From Streptomyces sp. f51 (GTDB taxonomy: Bacteria; Actinomycetota; Actinomycetes; Streptomycetales; Streptomycetaceae), in NCBI RefSeq assembly GCF_037940415.1, contig NZ_CP149798.1, forward strand, positions 7,535,001 to 7,599,000: 64,000 bases of DNA, read 5' to 3'. The position numbers were made by a program, and so were the translations under genes. Numbering within the stretch: the first letter of the stretch is position 1; the number at the start of each line of letters is the position of its first letter. Of this stretch, positions 23,561 through 32,597 are shown in pieces. Below the pieces are notes generated by a model. The model worked only from the letters and a program-made list of their open reading frames with translations, ran no database searches and was not told where the DNA came from.

Positions 23561-24568
23561 GTGGACAGGGACGGGTGGGAGCGGGAGCATCAGGGCGCCT
23601 ACGGCTGCGGGGCGTGGGAGCGCGCCGGGCACCAGGCGCGCCTGCTGGTCGCCTGGTACGACGAGCACGACGGTGGCCTGGGGCCCGGGGTGTCCCCGCG
23701 GTTCTCAGGGAATTCCGGGATGCGGGTGAAGTGGCCGTGGGGGAGCGGCAGACACAACACGCTCGGTCTGCTGTTCTGGAGGGCGGCCCACGACGCGGGG
23801 ATTCTGGTCGACGAGGTCGTTCTGGCCAACGCGATGAGCTACTGCGCCCAGGGAGCCGAACCGTTGGACGCGGGGCCCGTACCCGATGCGGCCCGCAGGA
23901 CCGGGATCGGCGTCGGCAGCGCGGCATCGGTGGCCGGGATCAGTTACGTACTACAGGCTCATGCCGAGGCAGACCTCCCGCGGCCGCGGCCCGCCGGGGT
24001 GCGGCTGACACTCGGCTACCGCGTACGGGAGTTGCTGGCCACGCCGGACTGGGATCTCGGCGACTGGCCGGCGGCGCTCGCGCGGGTCCGCCAGGCCATG
24101 GGGCGGGCGGACGAGACACGGGAGTCGGGGACTTGGCGGCCCACCGATCGGGAGCGGTCCGTCGGCGCACGCCTCGGTCAAGACCTGGAACGATCGCTCG
24201 CCTCGCCAGCCATTTCCGGTCACCCGGCGCCGAGTTGGCTGGAGCGGGCAGTGCGGCTGGCCGCTGTGACCACCGCACTGTCCGGCGCGGCCGGCACCCT
24301 GTCCGGCGCCCGGCCGGAGGAGGCGAGGCGGGACGACGCGGGCCCGCTGGTGAAGGTCCTCGGCTCCGCAGCCGACGCGTGCGCCCGGCTCAAGGCAAGC
24401 ACCGAGGAGATCGGACGACTGTGGGAGGCGGAGGAGTCGCACGAGCCCTCGGACCGTGCCTCCTGGGAGCTGTCCCACGTACCGGTCGCACTGACGGAGC
24501 AGATCGAGGAGACGGAACACCTGGTGCGAGCGCTGGCCGGCTTCCTGTGGGTGCTTGCCATGCACTGA
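23561..24568 (+). CDS. Hypothetical helical protein
   Basis: 335 aa. The start is GTG 23561 (VDRDGWEREHQG); the frame is open further upstream, but that part is not protein-like. It is helical, soluble, with no membrane segment. Blocks such as RVKWPWGSGRHNTLGLLFWRA and VLANAMSYCAQGAEPL suggest a folded domain; the C-terminal half has coiled-coil-like helices (STEEIGRLWEAEE). Family not recognised. Confidence 0.6.
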   Translation: MDRDGWEREHQGAYGCGAWERAGHQARLLVAWYDEHDGGLGPGVSPRFSGNSGMRVKWPWGSGRHNTLGLLFWRAAHDAGILVDEVVLANAMSYCAQGAEPLDAGPVPDAARRTGIGVGSAASVAGISYVLQAHAEADLPRPRPAGVRLTLGYRVRELLATPDWDLGDWPAALARVRQAMGRADETRESGTWRPTDRERSVGARLGQDLERSLASPAISGHPAPSWLERAVRLAAVTTALSGAAGTLSGARPEEARRDDAGPLVKVLGSAADACARLKASTEEIGRLWEAEESHEPSDRASWELSHVPVALTEQIEETEHLVRALAGFLWVLAMH

Positions 24569-24633
24569 CCGAGGACGCGAGGAGAGGTCGCTCCGCCGCC
24601 GCAGGTGTCAGTGGCGGCTGCGATGCTGCCGGC

Positions 24634-25050
24634 ATGATTCCTTGGAACCTGCTCGCCCTCGACAAGGCCCTGCGCGCGAGTTGGGCTGCGGACACCTGCT
24701 CTCCGGACGACCTCGCTCGCGCCGGATGGCAGTCCGACAACCCTGCGTGGGGCCACTGCGACATCACGGCCCTGGTCGTCAACGACATCTTCGGCGGCGA
24801 CCTCATGGTGGGCGAGGTCCACGCCGACGGGGACCAGCACGGCTTCCACTGGTGGAATCAGCTGCCCAGCGGCGTTGAACTCGACCTGACGCGCGAGCAG
24901 TTCCGGCATGGACAGATCGTCACCGCAGCGCGCGTCGTCGAACGCCCGCCGGGGCCGCTGCCCCGCCGCTGGGAGGAGTACCTCCTCCTGCGCGAGCGTG
25001 TCGGCCAGCATCTCGGTCCCCTGCCGGAGCTCGCACCGCTCCCCGAGTAG
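24634..25050 (+). CDS. YunG-family protein
   Basis: 138 aa. The arrangement of a catalytic-like Cys/His block, TCSPDDL … AWGHCDITALVVNDIFGGDL, then HGFHWWNQLPSGVELDLTREQF, matches the YunG family, small proteins with a papain-like appearance and unknown role. ATG 24634 has no strong ribosome-binding site. It lies 65 nt after the previous gene, possibly in one unit. Confidence 0.7.
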   Translation: MIPWNLLALDKALRASWAADTCSPDDLARAGWQSDNPAWGHCDITALVVNDIFGGDLMVGEVHADGDQHGFHWWNQLPSGVELDLTREQFRHGQIVTAARVVERPPGPLPRRWEEYLLLRERVGQHLGPLPELAPLPE

Positions 25051-25086
25051 TCCCCGTCGGCCGGTGCCGGTGCCTGGCGTGCAGGC

Positions 25087-26640
25087 TCATTCGGCGCCCA
25101 GGCCCTCGACGGACGATCGGAGCAGATCCGCGGCCGGCTTCTGCCCGTTGTGGCGCAGGCCGTCCGCGACCCTGTCGGCGGTGTCCCTCAGGCGCTCGGC
25201 GGACGCGCGGTCCATGGTGGGCAGTTGGCGGCCGAGGGCCTGCACGTGCGGCAGCAGGACGGGCCACCACCACGCCTGCGACCGGTCGGACGTGGCGGAC
25301 ACCGCCCGGAGGTGCAGCAGTTCGACCGCCGCCGCCCGGAACACCGCTGCTTGGGCAGGCTCTGTGGCCAGGGCGTCGCGCTGGGTCTGCGCCACCGCGG
25401 GATCGAGGGCGAGGTAGCGGTCCCGCTCGTCGATTTCACGGTCGGGTCCGAAGGTGTGCAGCAGGCCCAGGTCTCGGAGCGTCCGGACGGTCACGTACAG
25501 CTCGCCGTCGGTGAACGAGGGCGCGAGATCGCCGTCGGGATGCTCGCCGGAAAGGCCGGGGATCAGGCGGTCCAGTTCCTCGGGAACGAACAGTTCACCC
25601 GGGATGGACGCAGCGGCGAACCAGCTGAGCAGCCGCAGGATCGGGCGGGTTTCCGGCATCCCGCGCCGGGCGGCCAGGTCGAGGGCCAGTTCGGACACCG
25701 CCGCGAGCGTCTCCAACTGCGGTGTACCGGGGCTCGGCACCCCGCGTCGTGCCGCACAGGAGTCCAGCAGGGCCTCGTAGTCGCGGTAGGCGCAGGCATC
25801 CAGGACCGTCTTCGGCGTCGAGCTGGTATGGAGGTGGTTTCCGGCGATGCGCAGGGTCAGGGGATGGCCGCCGAGTCGGCCCGCCAGGTGGTCGGCCTCC
25901 TCCGACGTCCCGGCGGTTGCCCCACTGAGGCGTCGTAGCTGCTCGCCCGCGGGTGGGGTGGGCAGCGGGCCGACCGGGGTCACGGTGATCCACGAGGGCC
26001 ATGCCGCGCGGTCGTCGAGGCGCGAGGTCACGATGATCCGACCGAAACCGTTCCGGGATGCCCGGCGGAGATGGCGACGGAGCAGACCGGTGGGTGACCA
26101 GGCCCGGGCGACCATCCGTGGGTCGTCCAGCCCGTCCAGCAGCAGCACCCAGTTCTTCGGGCTCCGCATCAGGGCGCTCAACGCCCGGTCTTCCGGGGTG
26201 CGTTGCCCGTACGGCGGGGCACTCCGGTCTTTCGCGGCCGCCCTGGCCGTGAGGCGGCGGGTCAGGTCGGTGAGGCCTGCCGCGAGTGACGCCTCGTCAT
26301 GGGCGTTGAGGAAGTGGACGTCCGATCCCTCGTTCCAGTGGTAGGGGTCGAAGTAGCTGCGGGAGCCGGTGTTGGTCCGGTCCAGAGCGAGCAGGGTCTT
26401 GCCCGACCCGGCCGGGCCCACGAGGACATGGACGAGGATGCTGGTCCCGGCCCATCGCCGTCGCCACGAGCCTTTTCCCGCGCCGGAGTTGCCGGCTTTC
26501 GCCCGCCCGCGGCCGCCCTGACCGAGTGCCTTCACGACGTGCGGCGGGACGGTGGGGCGGTATCTCTCCCGGGCACCGAACTGCTTCGGATGCAGGTAGA
26601 ACGGTGGCTCCCACCACTTCAGGGCGTCGGTCTCCGGCAT
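25087..26640 (-). CDS. STAND/NB-ARC-like NTPase
   Basis: 517 aa. After a short N-terminal segment (KWWEPPFYLHPKQF) comes Walker A GPAGSGKT (residues 74-81), Walker B NWVLLLDGLDD near 165, sensor RIIVTSRLDD near 205, and GGHPLTLRIAGNHL (GxP-type winged-helix entry) near 262. The C-terminal half is helical (LDLAARRGM, DRASAERLRDTADRV) and may be a sensor or TPR-like domain. STAND proteins act as ligand-triggered switches, often in antiviral defence or signalling. A small membrane protein gene lies 74 nt upstream on the same strand. Confidence 0.75.
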   Translation of the reverse strand: MPETDALKWWEPPFYLHPKQFGARERYRPTVPPHVVKALGQGGRGRAKAGNSGAGKGSWRRRWAGTSILVHVLVGPAGSGKTLLALDRTNTGSRSYFDPYHWNEGSDVHFLNAHDEASLAAGLTDLTRRLTARAAAKDRSAPPYGQRTPEDRALSALMRSPKNWVLLLDGLDDPRMVARAWSPTGLLRRHLRRASRNGFGRIIVTSRLDDRAAWPSWITVTPVGPLPTPPAGEQLRRLSGATAGTSEEADHLAGRLGGHPLTLRIAGNHLHTSSTPKTVLDACAYRDYEALLDSCAARRGVPSPGTPQLETLAAVSELALDLAARRGMPETRPILRLLSWFAAASIPGELFVPEELDRLIPGLSGEHPDGDLAPSFTDGELYVTVRTLRDLGLLHTFGPDREIDERDRYLALDPAVAQTQRDALATEPAQAAVFRAAAVELLHLRAVSATSDRSQAWWWPVLLPHVQALGRQLPTMDRASAERLRDTADRVADGLRHNGQKPAADLLRSSVEGLGAE

Positions 26641-26714
26641 TTCGGTCGCTTCCTTCGTCGTTCAGGGCGTGCGTCGGGGGATGAACGGGTGTCGAACGCT
26701 CCGGCAGAGAGAGG

Positions 26715-27020
26715 TCAGGGGACGACCGGCCGGCAGGTCGGCGACGCACGCAGGATCGGGGTCGGCAGCAGGAAGACGCTGACCGTGGCGGTGGCGATCC
26801 AAACCGCGTAGTGGGCCATGGAGCCCATGCGGTGTCGGCCGAGGGCTGAGGCGGCGCCGGCGGCTGCCGCGCCGAGGGCCGGCGCCGCGACCAGACAGGC
26901 GGGGACCATCATCCGGAGCCGCGTCCTCAGCACCCTGGCGTGGACGGCGGCAGCGGCGTCAAGCGTGATGGCCCTGCTGATGCTTGTCATGGGGGCCGCC
27001 GATCTGTGCGAGATGACCAC
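26715..27020 (-). CDS. Small membrane protein next to the STAND NTPase
   Basis: 101 aa. Two hydrophobic segments (MVPACLVAAPALGAAAAGA and AHYAVWIATATVSVFLLP) with a basic N-terminus. No known family. Its operon-like position before the STAND gene could make it a membrane effector or anchor; this is inference. Confidence 0.5.
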   Translation of the reverse strand: MVISHRSAAPMTSISRAITLDAAAAVHARVLRTRLRMMVPACLVAAPALGAAAAGAASALGRHRMGSMAHYAVWIATATVSVFLLPTPILRASPTCRPVVP

Positions 27021-27372
27021 ACCCGCTGTCCCCGTCCCCCTTGAGCCCGCGTCCAGGACCCCGCCGTGGGCGCGGTGACGCCCCGTGTCTCAGCTGTAGT
27101 GACTCACCGGCCCCCTCGCCCGGTTCCGGGGCACCCCTGGATGCCCGCTTCCGAGCCCGGTGCTGCACCTGAACACCCTCCACGCCGACACCTCGCGCGC
27201 CCGGCGCACAGTGGGCTCCCTGATCCACGGACCCACCCGTACGCTGCGCGGATTCGCTGACGCCTCGGCATGACGGATCGCCGGAACCGCCGGACAGCGC
27301 ACACCACCGGACCGCCGCACACGGCCGCGACCAGACAATGCCCGATCCGGCCGTCGAACCTACGGTGGTGCC
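27021..27372. other. Divergent intergenic region
   Basis: This separates the membrane protein gene from the sensor kinase gene. No gene or clear promoter motif was recognised. Confidence 0.35.
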
Positions 27373-28608
27373 ATGGCGGTGATCAACGGCTGGAGTCGGG
27401 GAGCGCGATCCCGGGTCCGTGCGATGGACGCGATGGGCGCTGCCGTGCTGTTCGCGCTGTCGGTCGTGGCCGCCTCGATCCAACCGCACCAGCACCAGAT
27501 CGCACTGCGGTGGCCCACCGCGGTCGTGGCAGCCGTCGGCTGTTCCGCACTGGTGTGGCGGCGGCGCCACCCGTTCGGCGTACTGGCCGTCACGGTGGGC
27601 TGCGGAGTGGTCTTCCAACTGCTCGGGATTCGGGACAGCCCCCTGGTGACCAGCCCGGTGCTGGTGTCCGTCTACAACGTGGCGGTACGAACCGACCGGC
27701 GAACCGCTTGGACCGCGGCATCCGTCTCGGCCGCGGTCCTGCTGGCCGCCGCGGTGTTCGCCTCGAAGTCGTGGCTGGACCCGGACAAGGCCGCCATCGT
27801 GGCCTGGACAGCCCTGCCGGCCGCCGTCGGGGACGGAGTGCGCTCACGCCGCGCCTATGTGGCGGCCGTGGAGGAACGGGCGGAGCACGCGGAGCGCACC
27901 CGCGAGCACGAGGCACAGCAGCGCGTGGCGGCCGAGCGCGTCCGGATCGCGCGCGAGCTGCACGACATCGTCGCGCACCACATCGCCTTGATCAACGCTC
28001 GGGCGGGCGTCGCCGTGCATCTCGTCGACCAGCGACCGGAACAGATCCTCACGGCTCTGGAGGACATCCGGGACACCAGCCGTGCCGCGCTGGACGAACT
28101 ACGGGCGACCGTGGGCCTGCTCCGGCAGTCGGACGATCCGGTGGCGCCCCGCGATCCGATGCCGGGCCTCGCGCAAGTACCGGCCCTGCTGGAGTCGTTC
28201 GAACGCGCAGGGCTGGCCGTGACCTACAACCTGCGGGGCATCGCGGAGCCGCTGGAGCCGGCGGTCGACCTGGCCGCGTTCCGCATCGTGCAGGAGTCCC
28301 TGACCAATGTGCGCAAGCACGCCGGAGCCGATCGCGCCCGGGTTTTCGTGCACTACGACCGTGAACGGCTGACGATCACCGTCGAGGACGACGGGTGCGA
28401 CGGACTGCGCCCTCCTCACCCGGGGGCCGGTCACGGACTGATCGGAATGCGTGAGCGGGCCGCCACGATCGGGGGCACGCTGCACGCGGGACCGCGCCCC
28501 GAGGGCGGGTTCACCGTGACCGCCGAACTGCCACTGCGCCCCGGCTTCACCAACCCGGCACGGCATCGGAGAGATGGGCATGACGATTCGCGTACTGCTT
28601 GCCGATGA
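27373..28608 (+). CDS. Sensor histidine kinase, NarL-type (HisKA_3)
   Basis: 411 aa. The N-terminal half has four or five membrane helices (residues 20-155). A coiled coil leads to the phospho-acceptor helix ERVRIARELHDIVAHHI (His near 198), and a HATPase_c domain follows with AAFRIVQESLTNVRKHA, ITVEDDG and HGLIGMRERA. It phosphorylates the response regulator gene that overlaps its 3' end. The signal is unknown. ATG 27373. Confidence 0.9.
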   Translation: MAVINGWSRGARSRVRAMDAMGAAVLFALSVVAASIQPHQHQIALRWPTAVVAAVGCSALVWRRRHPFGVLAVTVGCGVVFQLLGIRDSPLVTSPVLVSVYNVAVRTDRRTAWTAASVSAAVLLAAAVFASKSWLDPDKAAIVAWTALPAAVGDGVRSRRAYVAAVEERAEHAERTREHEAQQRVAAERVRIARELHDIVAHHIALINARAGVAVHLVDQRPEQILTALEDIRDTSRAALDELRATVGLLRQSDDPVAPRDPMPGLAQVPALLESFERAGLAVTYNLRGIAEPLEPAVDLAAFRIVQESLTNVRKHAGADRARVFVHYDRERLTITVEDDGCDGLRPPHPGAGHGLIGMRERAATIGGTLHAGPRPEGGFTVTAELPLRPGFTNPARHRRDGHDDSRTACR

Positions 28609-29281
28609 CCAGGCCCTGCTGCGGGGCACCTTCAGAATGCTGTTCGACGCCACCGACGACATGGAGACCGTGGCCGAGGCGTCCAACGGGCACGAGGCGG
28701 TCGAACTGGCCGGTGAACACCATCCGGACGTGGTCCTGATGGACATCCGCATGCCGGAGACGGACGGCATCGAGGCGACACGGCTCATCAGCGCGTCCGA
28801 GGACCTCGCAGGCGTGAAGGTGCTCATCCTGACCACGTTCGAGGACGACGAGTACGTCGCCGAGGCGCTGCGCGCCGGTGCGAGCGGCTTCCTCGGCAAG
28901 GGAGCGAGCCCCGAGGAACTCCTGGACGCCGTCCGCACGGTCGCGGACGGCGAGGCGCTGCTGTCCCCGTCGGCCACGCGAGCGTTGATCACCCGATTCC
29001 TGGCGCAGCCGGATCCGTGCACGGTCGCCACACACGACCGGCTGGAGTGCCTGACACCGCGGGAACGCGACGTCACGAGTCTTGTCGCGCTGGGCCTGTC
29101 CAACGACGAGATCGCCGAACGTCTGTTCGTCAGCCCGCTGACAGCCAAGACCCACGTCAACCGGGCCATGACCAAGCTGGCGGCCCGTGACCGTGCCCAG
29201 CTCGTGGTCGTCGCCTATCAGTGCGGACTGGTCGGCCTCGTGACCGAACCAAGTCGCCCGCAGGTGCGCGCGCGGTCGTGA
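28574..29281 (+). CDS. LuxR/NarL-type response regulator
   Basis: 235 aa. The receiver domain has the acidic pair DD (residues 11-12), phospho-Asp in VVLMDIRMP (near 56), Thr in ILTTFED and Lys in FLGKGAS. The C-terminal HTH reads LTPRERDVTSLVALGLSNDE with KTHVNRAMTKL. The start is ATG 28574 or 28580; either overlaps the kinase gene by about 30 nt, so the pair is coupled. Targets are unknown. Confidence 0.9.
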   Translation: MGMTIRVLLADDQALLRGTFRMLFDATDDMETVAEASNGHEAVELAGEHHPDVVLMDIRMPETDGIEATRLISASEDLAGVKVLILTTFEDDEYVAEALRAGASGFLGKGASPEELLDAVRTVADGEALLSPSATRALITRFLAQPDPCTVATHDRLECLTPRERDVTSLVALGLSNDEIAERLFVSPLTAKTHVNRAMTKLAARDRAQLVVVAYQCGLVGLVTEPSRPQVRARS

Positions 29282-29421
29282 GCACGGCGTTCCCTGGTGT
29301 GTGCCGGCAGTAGACCGGCGTGCCGTATACCGCCGCCGTGGTACGCGGGAATCGCTGCGCTGGGACGACGCGCCGGGGACCCTTCCTGGGCGAAGGTGGG
29401 ACCAGGAACGGAGGTTTCGCC

Positions 29422-29808
29422 ATGATCGAAGCCAATTGCCTGGTCCAGACGTCCGGCGGGAAGACGGCCGCCGAGAAGATCCGCACGATGCGTGAGCCGC
29501 TGGCCGGACACGCGCTCAAGCCTCTCGCGCCTCTCACGTCGGATGACGCGACTGGAGCGGCGGCCCACCCGGCAACCCGCGGCATTTGCGGGGACGACCA
29601 CGACCGTCCCGCAGCGGTGCCCGCACACCTGTCCCTCCTGCGCGACGCCCTGGCTCGCGGCGAAGACCTACACGCGAGGACGTCCACGGCCACCGGGGCC
29701 GAGTCCGGCCAGGCGTCCCCTCACCACCGCAGGCCGTTCCGAGCGGCCCCGACGACGCGGATCACCCTGTCGCAATGGGTCAGCAAGACAACGTCGTACG
29801 TCGCATGA
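29422..29808 (+). CDS. Doubtful hypothetical protein
   Basis: 128 aa. A good ribosome-binding site (GGAGG, 29410-29414) precedes ATG 29422, and the first 40 residues (MIEANCLVQTSGGKTAAEKI) look protein-like. The rest is low-complexity and may be out of frame. It could be a degraded gene. No family recognised. Confidence 0.3.
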   Translation: MIEANCLVQTSGGKTAAEKIRTMREPLAGHALKPLAPLTSDDATGAAAHPATRGICGDDHDRPAAVPAHLSLLRDALARGEDLHARTSTATGAESGQASPHHRRPFRAAPTTRITLSQWVSKTTSYVA

Positions 29809-29875
29809 GCGGCGCTCGCTTCGGACGCGGACGGCAGCCGCCGACGGGCCCATGGATCCCCGGAGCCGAACCGGC

Positions 29876-30766
29876 TCACAGGTCGTCCGGGTGGAGGGCG
29901 TGTGCGGTGGCCCGCCCGTCGGCCGTCGTGGCCGCGAGGCTGCCGAGGAGGTTGACCCGTTCCTCGGTCGGGGATCCCGCCGCGCTCGTGTACGTGTACA
30001 GCATCCATCCCGGGTGGTCGGGCAGCTCGACGCCCTCGTAGACGAATGCGAGGTCGCCGACGTCGGGGTGGTGGATGTGCTTGGTGCCGGTGCGGTGCAG
30101 GCGGACGCCGTGGGCGGACCAGCGGCTGCTGAAGGCGTCACTGCGGGCCATGAGTTCCCCGATGAGGTCGGTCAGGGCCTTGTCGCGCGGGTTTCGCCCC
30201 GCCGATGTCCGCAGGTTCGCGGCGGAGGCGTCCGCGGCGTGCTCCCACTGCGGGTAGAAGGTGCGCGCGGCGGGGCTGAGGAAGATGAACCGCGCGCTGT
30301 TGTTCCGGGCGTCCGGGTCCTCGAGCAGCGGGGCGAGCAGGGCGCGGGCGAGCGGGTTGGTGGCGAGGATGTCGGCCCGCTGATCGACGATCCATGCGGG
30401 TGCTCCGGTGATCGCGTCGAGGAAGCGCTGGAGCGAGGGCCGGACGGTCGCCTGTGCGGGGCGGGAGCGGCGTCGGCTCGGCGCGGGGTCCGCGGCCCTG
30501 GCGAGGTCGTGCAGGTGCTCGGTCTCCGCCTCGTCGAGGCGAAGGGCCCTGGCCAGGGCGTCGAGTACCTCCGGAGAGACGCCGGCGAGGCTTCCGCGTT
30601 CCATCTTCGCGTAGTAGTCGCTGCTCATCCCCGCCAGCATGGCGACTTCCTCGCGGCGCAGACCGGGCAGGCGGCGACGGCCGCCGCCGATGATCCCCAC
30701 CTGCTCGGGGGTGATGCGGTCGCGTCGTGTGCTCAGGAAGTCCCGCACCTCGGCCTGGTTGCCCAT
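29876..30766 (-). CDS. XRE/MmyB-type transcriptional regulator
   Basis: 296 aa. The N-terminal HTH includes RRRLPGLRREEVAMLAGMSSDYYAKMERG, characteristic of this Streptomyces-rich family, and the C-terminal MmyB-like ligand domain (PAWIVDQRADILATNPLARAL, FSSRWSAHGVRLHRTG, LAFVYEGVELPDHPG) resembles a PAS-like fatty-acid-binding fold. Such regulators usually sit divergent to an SDR gene they control; here the SDR gene is 1.8 kb away because an IS200/IS605 element lies between. Confidence 0.9.
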   Translation of the reverse strand: MGNQAEVRDFLSTRRDRITPEQVGIIGGGRRRLPGLRREEVAMLAGMSSDYYAKMERGSLAGVSPEVLDALARALRLDEAETEHLHDLARAADPAPSRRRSRPAQATVRPSLQRFLDAITGAPAWIVDQRADILATNPLARALLAPLLEDPDARNNSARFIFLSPAARTFYPQWEHAADASAANLRTSAGRNPRDKALTDLIGELMARSDAFSSRWSAHGVRLHRTGTKHIHHPDVGDLAFVYEGVELPDHPGWMLYTYTSAAGSPTEERVNLLGSLAATTADGRATAHALHPDDL

Positions 30767-30787
30767 CCCCGTTTTTTGCGTGGGTAT

Positions 30788-30805
30788 CCCCGGCTTGAGC
30801 CGGGG
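30788..30805. repeat. Left-end hairpin of the IS605 element
   Basis: A perfect palindrome with 8-bp arms (CCCCGGCT / AGCCGGGG) and a 2-nt loop, 20 nt from the MmyB start codon. This is the type of structure that TnpA binds as single-stranded DNA. Confidence 0.7.
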
Positions 30806-30886
30806 AGGGGAGACGCATTCTTGTCCCGGAGGCGTGCAGCGCCGGGGTTCGCTCGGTCTCTGTTTTGACGGTCAGGCAGGCCGCTT

Positions 30887-31300
30887 CTAGTTCTCAATGT
30901 ACTGACGGATCACGGTCAGTGGTGCACCGCCGCAGGAGCTGGCGAACTAGGAGCGCGACCAGAACGTTGAGCCTATCCCGATGCGGTTAATCCGGCCGGT
31001 GTAATCGGCCGGCAAGTAGTGGGAGCTGACGCTCTTGAGGCTGTTGATCAGCTTGGACAGGGCGATCTTCTGCGGGTAGTGCACGAGCAGGTGGACGTGG
31101 TCGGCTTCGCCGTTGAACTCGCGCAGTTCCACGTCGAAGCATGTACATACCTCCCGCATGATCTTTTCGCAGCGGTTGAGCATGGCGTTGTCGAAGACAT
31201 TGCGCCGCTATTTGGTGGCGAACACCAAGTGCGCATGCAGGTTGTAGGCGACGTGGCGCCCGTTACGGATATCAGGGTTTGGTGCCCAGCGCGATGACAT
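30887..31300 (-). pseudogene. tnpA: IS200-type transposase TnpA with two amber codons
   Basis: 138 codons including the final stop. The HUH motif DHVHLLVH and the catalytic Tyr region VIRQYIEN are present. Codon 31 (ATK-stop-RRNVFDN) and codon 118 (FWSRS-stop-FASSCGG) are both TAG where Tyr (TAC) is expected in the family. No other damage is visible. The Y1 transposase is therefore inactive unless the ambers are read through. Confidence 0.8.
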
Positions 31301-31351
31301 GCGCCAAGTGTCGTATCGTCTTTGAAGCTGACCAGGGAGGGGGTGGGCCGG

Positions 31352-32566
31352 ATGATCCGTGCGTACAAGTTCCTCATGCGGCCCACCGTTCGCCAGGCGG
31401 CCTCGCTCGGCGAGATGCTGCGGGATCACTGCTCGCTCTACAACGGAGCCTTGGAGGAACGCAGCGACGCCTACCGGCACGCCTCGAAGACGAGCGTCAC
31501 GTACGGGCGGCAGTCCGCGCAGCTCAAGGACATCCGGGCGTTCGACCCGGAACGGCAGGGTCGCTGGTCGTTCTCGTCGCAGCAGGCGACGTTGCGCCGC
31601 CTGGACAAGGCGTTCGCCGCGTTCTTCCGCCGGGTCGCGTCCGGCGAGACGCCGGGCTACCCCCGTTTCCGGGGCATCAACTGGTTCGACACCGTCGACT
31701 TCCCCAAGGACGGCGACGGCTGCCGCTGGGACTCCACCCCGCACGACCCGGTCACCCGTGTCCGCTTCCAAGGCGTCGGGCACGTCAAGGTCAACCAGCA
31801 CCGGCCCGTGGCCGGCAAGGTCAAGACGGTCTCCGTCAAGCGCGAAGGCAAGCGCTGGTATGTGATCCTGACCGCCGAGCGGTCCCAGCCGGAGCCACTG
31901 CCCGCGACCGGCCGCGTGGTCGGCATCGACATGGGCATAGCCAACTTCCTTGCCGACTCGGGCGGCGAGTTCACGCCCAACCCGCGCCACGGCCGCCGCG
32001 CCACAGCGAAACTCCAAGCCGCGCAGCGGGCACTGTCCCGCTTCCCCCGGGTGCGCCGCGACGAGCGCACCAAGAACCATCAGCGGGCCGTTCAGAAGGT
32101 CGCCGACCTGCACCGTAAGGTCCGGCGCCAACGCCTCGACCACGCACACAAGACCGCCCTCGGCCTCGTGCGCGAACACGACTTCATCGCGCACGAAGAC
32201 CTCAAGATCCGCAATATGCTCAAAGCTCCCGCCCCGAAGTCGGACCCCACGACCCCGGGCGGCTTCCTGCCCAACGGGGCCGCCTGCAAGGCCGGACTCA
32301 ACCGCTCGATCTCAGATGCCGGATGGGGGGTGTTCCTGACGATCCTGCACGCCAAGGCTGAAAGCGCCGGACGGGAAGTGATCGCCGTGGACCCCCGCAA
32401 CACCTCCCGCACCTGCCCCGAATGCGGGTACGTCGCAGCGGAGAACCGGCCCACACAGGAGAAGTTCCACTGTCAGAACTGCGACCACCAGACGCACGCC
32501 GACACCGTGGGCGCGCTCAACGTTCTACGGGCCGGGCTGGCCCGTCGCCAAGCCCAACCGGCATAG
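31352..32566 (+). CDS. tnpB: TnpB, RNA-guided nuclease of the IS605 family
   Basis: 404 aa from ATG 31352 (MIRAYKFLMRPT); an upstream start at 31322 adds ten residues. The RuvC-like active site is complete: Asp in VGIDMG near 191, Glu in AHEDLKI near 283, Asp in HADTVGALNV near 383. The zinc finger CPECG … CQNC is intact. TnpB proteins cut DNA guided by an RNA from the element's right end and help retain the element. The intact state beside a dead tnpA is notable. Confidence 0.9.
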   Translation: MIRAYKFLMRPTVRQAASLGEMLRDHCSLYNGALEERSDAYRHASKTSVTYGRQSAQLKDIRAFDPERQGRWSFSSQQATLRRLDKAFAAFFRRVASGETPGYPRFRGINWFDTVDFPKDGDGCRWDSTPHDPVTRVRFQGVGHVKVNQHRPVAGKVKTVSVKREGKRWYVILTAERSQPEPLPATGRVVGIDMGIANFLADSGGEFTPNPRHGRRATAKLQAAQRALSRFPRVRRDERTKNHQRAVQKVADLHRKVRRQRLDHAHKTALGLVREHDFIAHEDLKIRNMLKAPAPKSDPTTPGGFLPNGAACKAGLNRSISDAGWGVFLTILHAKAESAGREVIAVDPRNTSRTCPECGYVAAENRPTQEKFHCQNCDHQTHADTVGALNVLRAGLARRQAQPA

Positions 32567-32597
32567 CGAGAAGCCCCGTCGCCAACGAGGGGGAGGA

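Noticed and set aside
30887..31300. Amber codons read as an extra amino acid in tnpA
   Set aside because: Two TAG codons at Tyr positions are curious, but no suppressor system is seen and transposase decay is the simpler reading.
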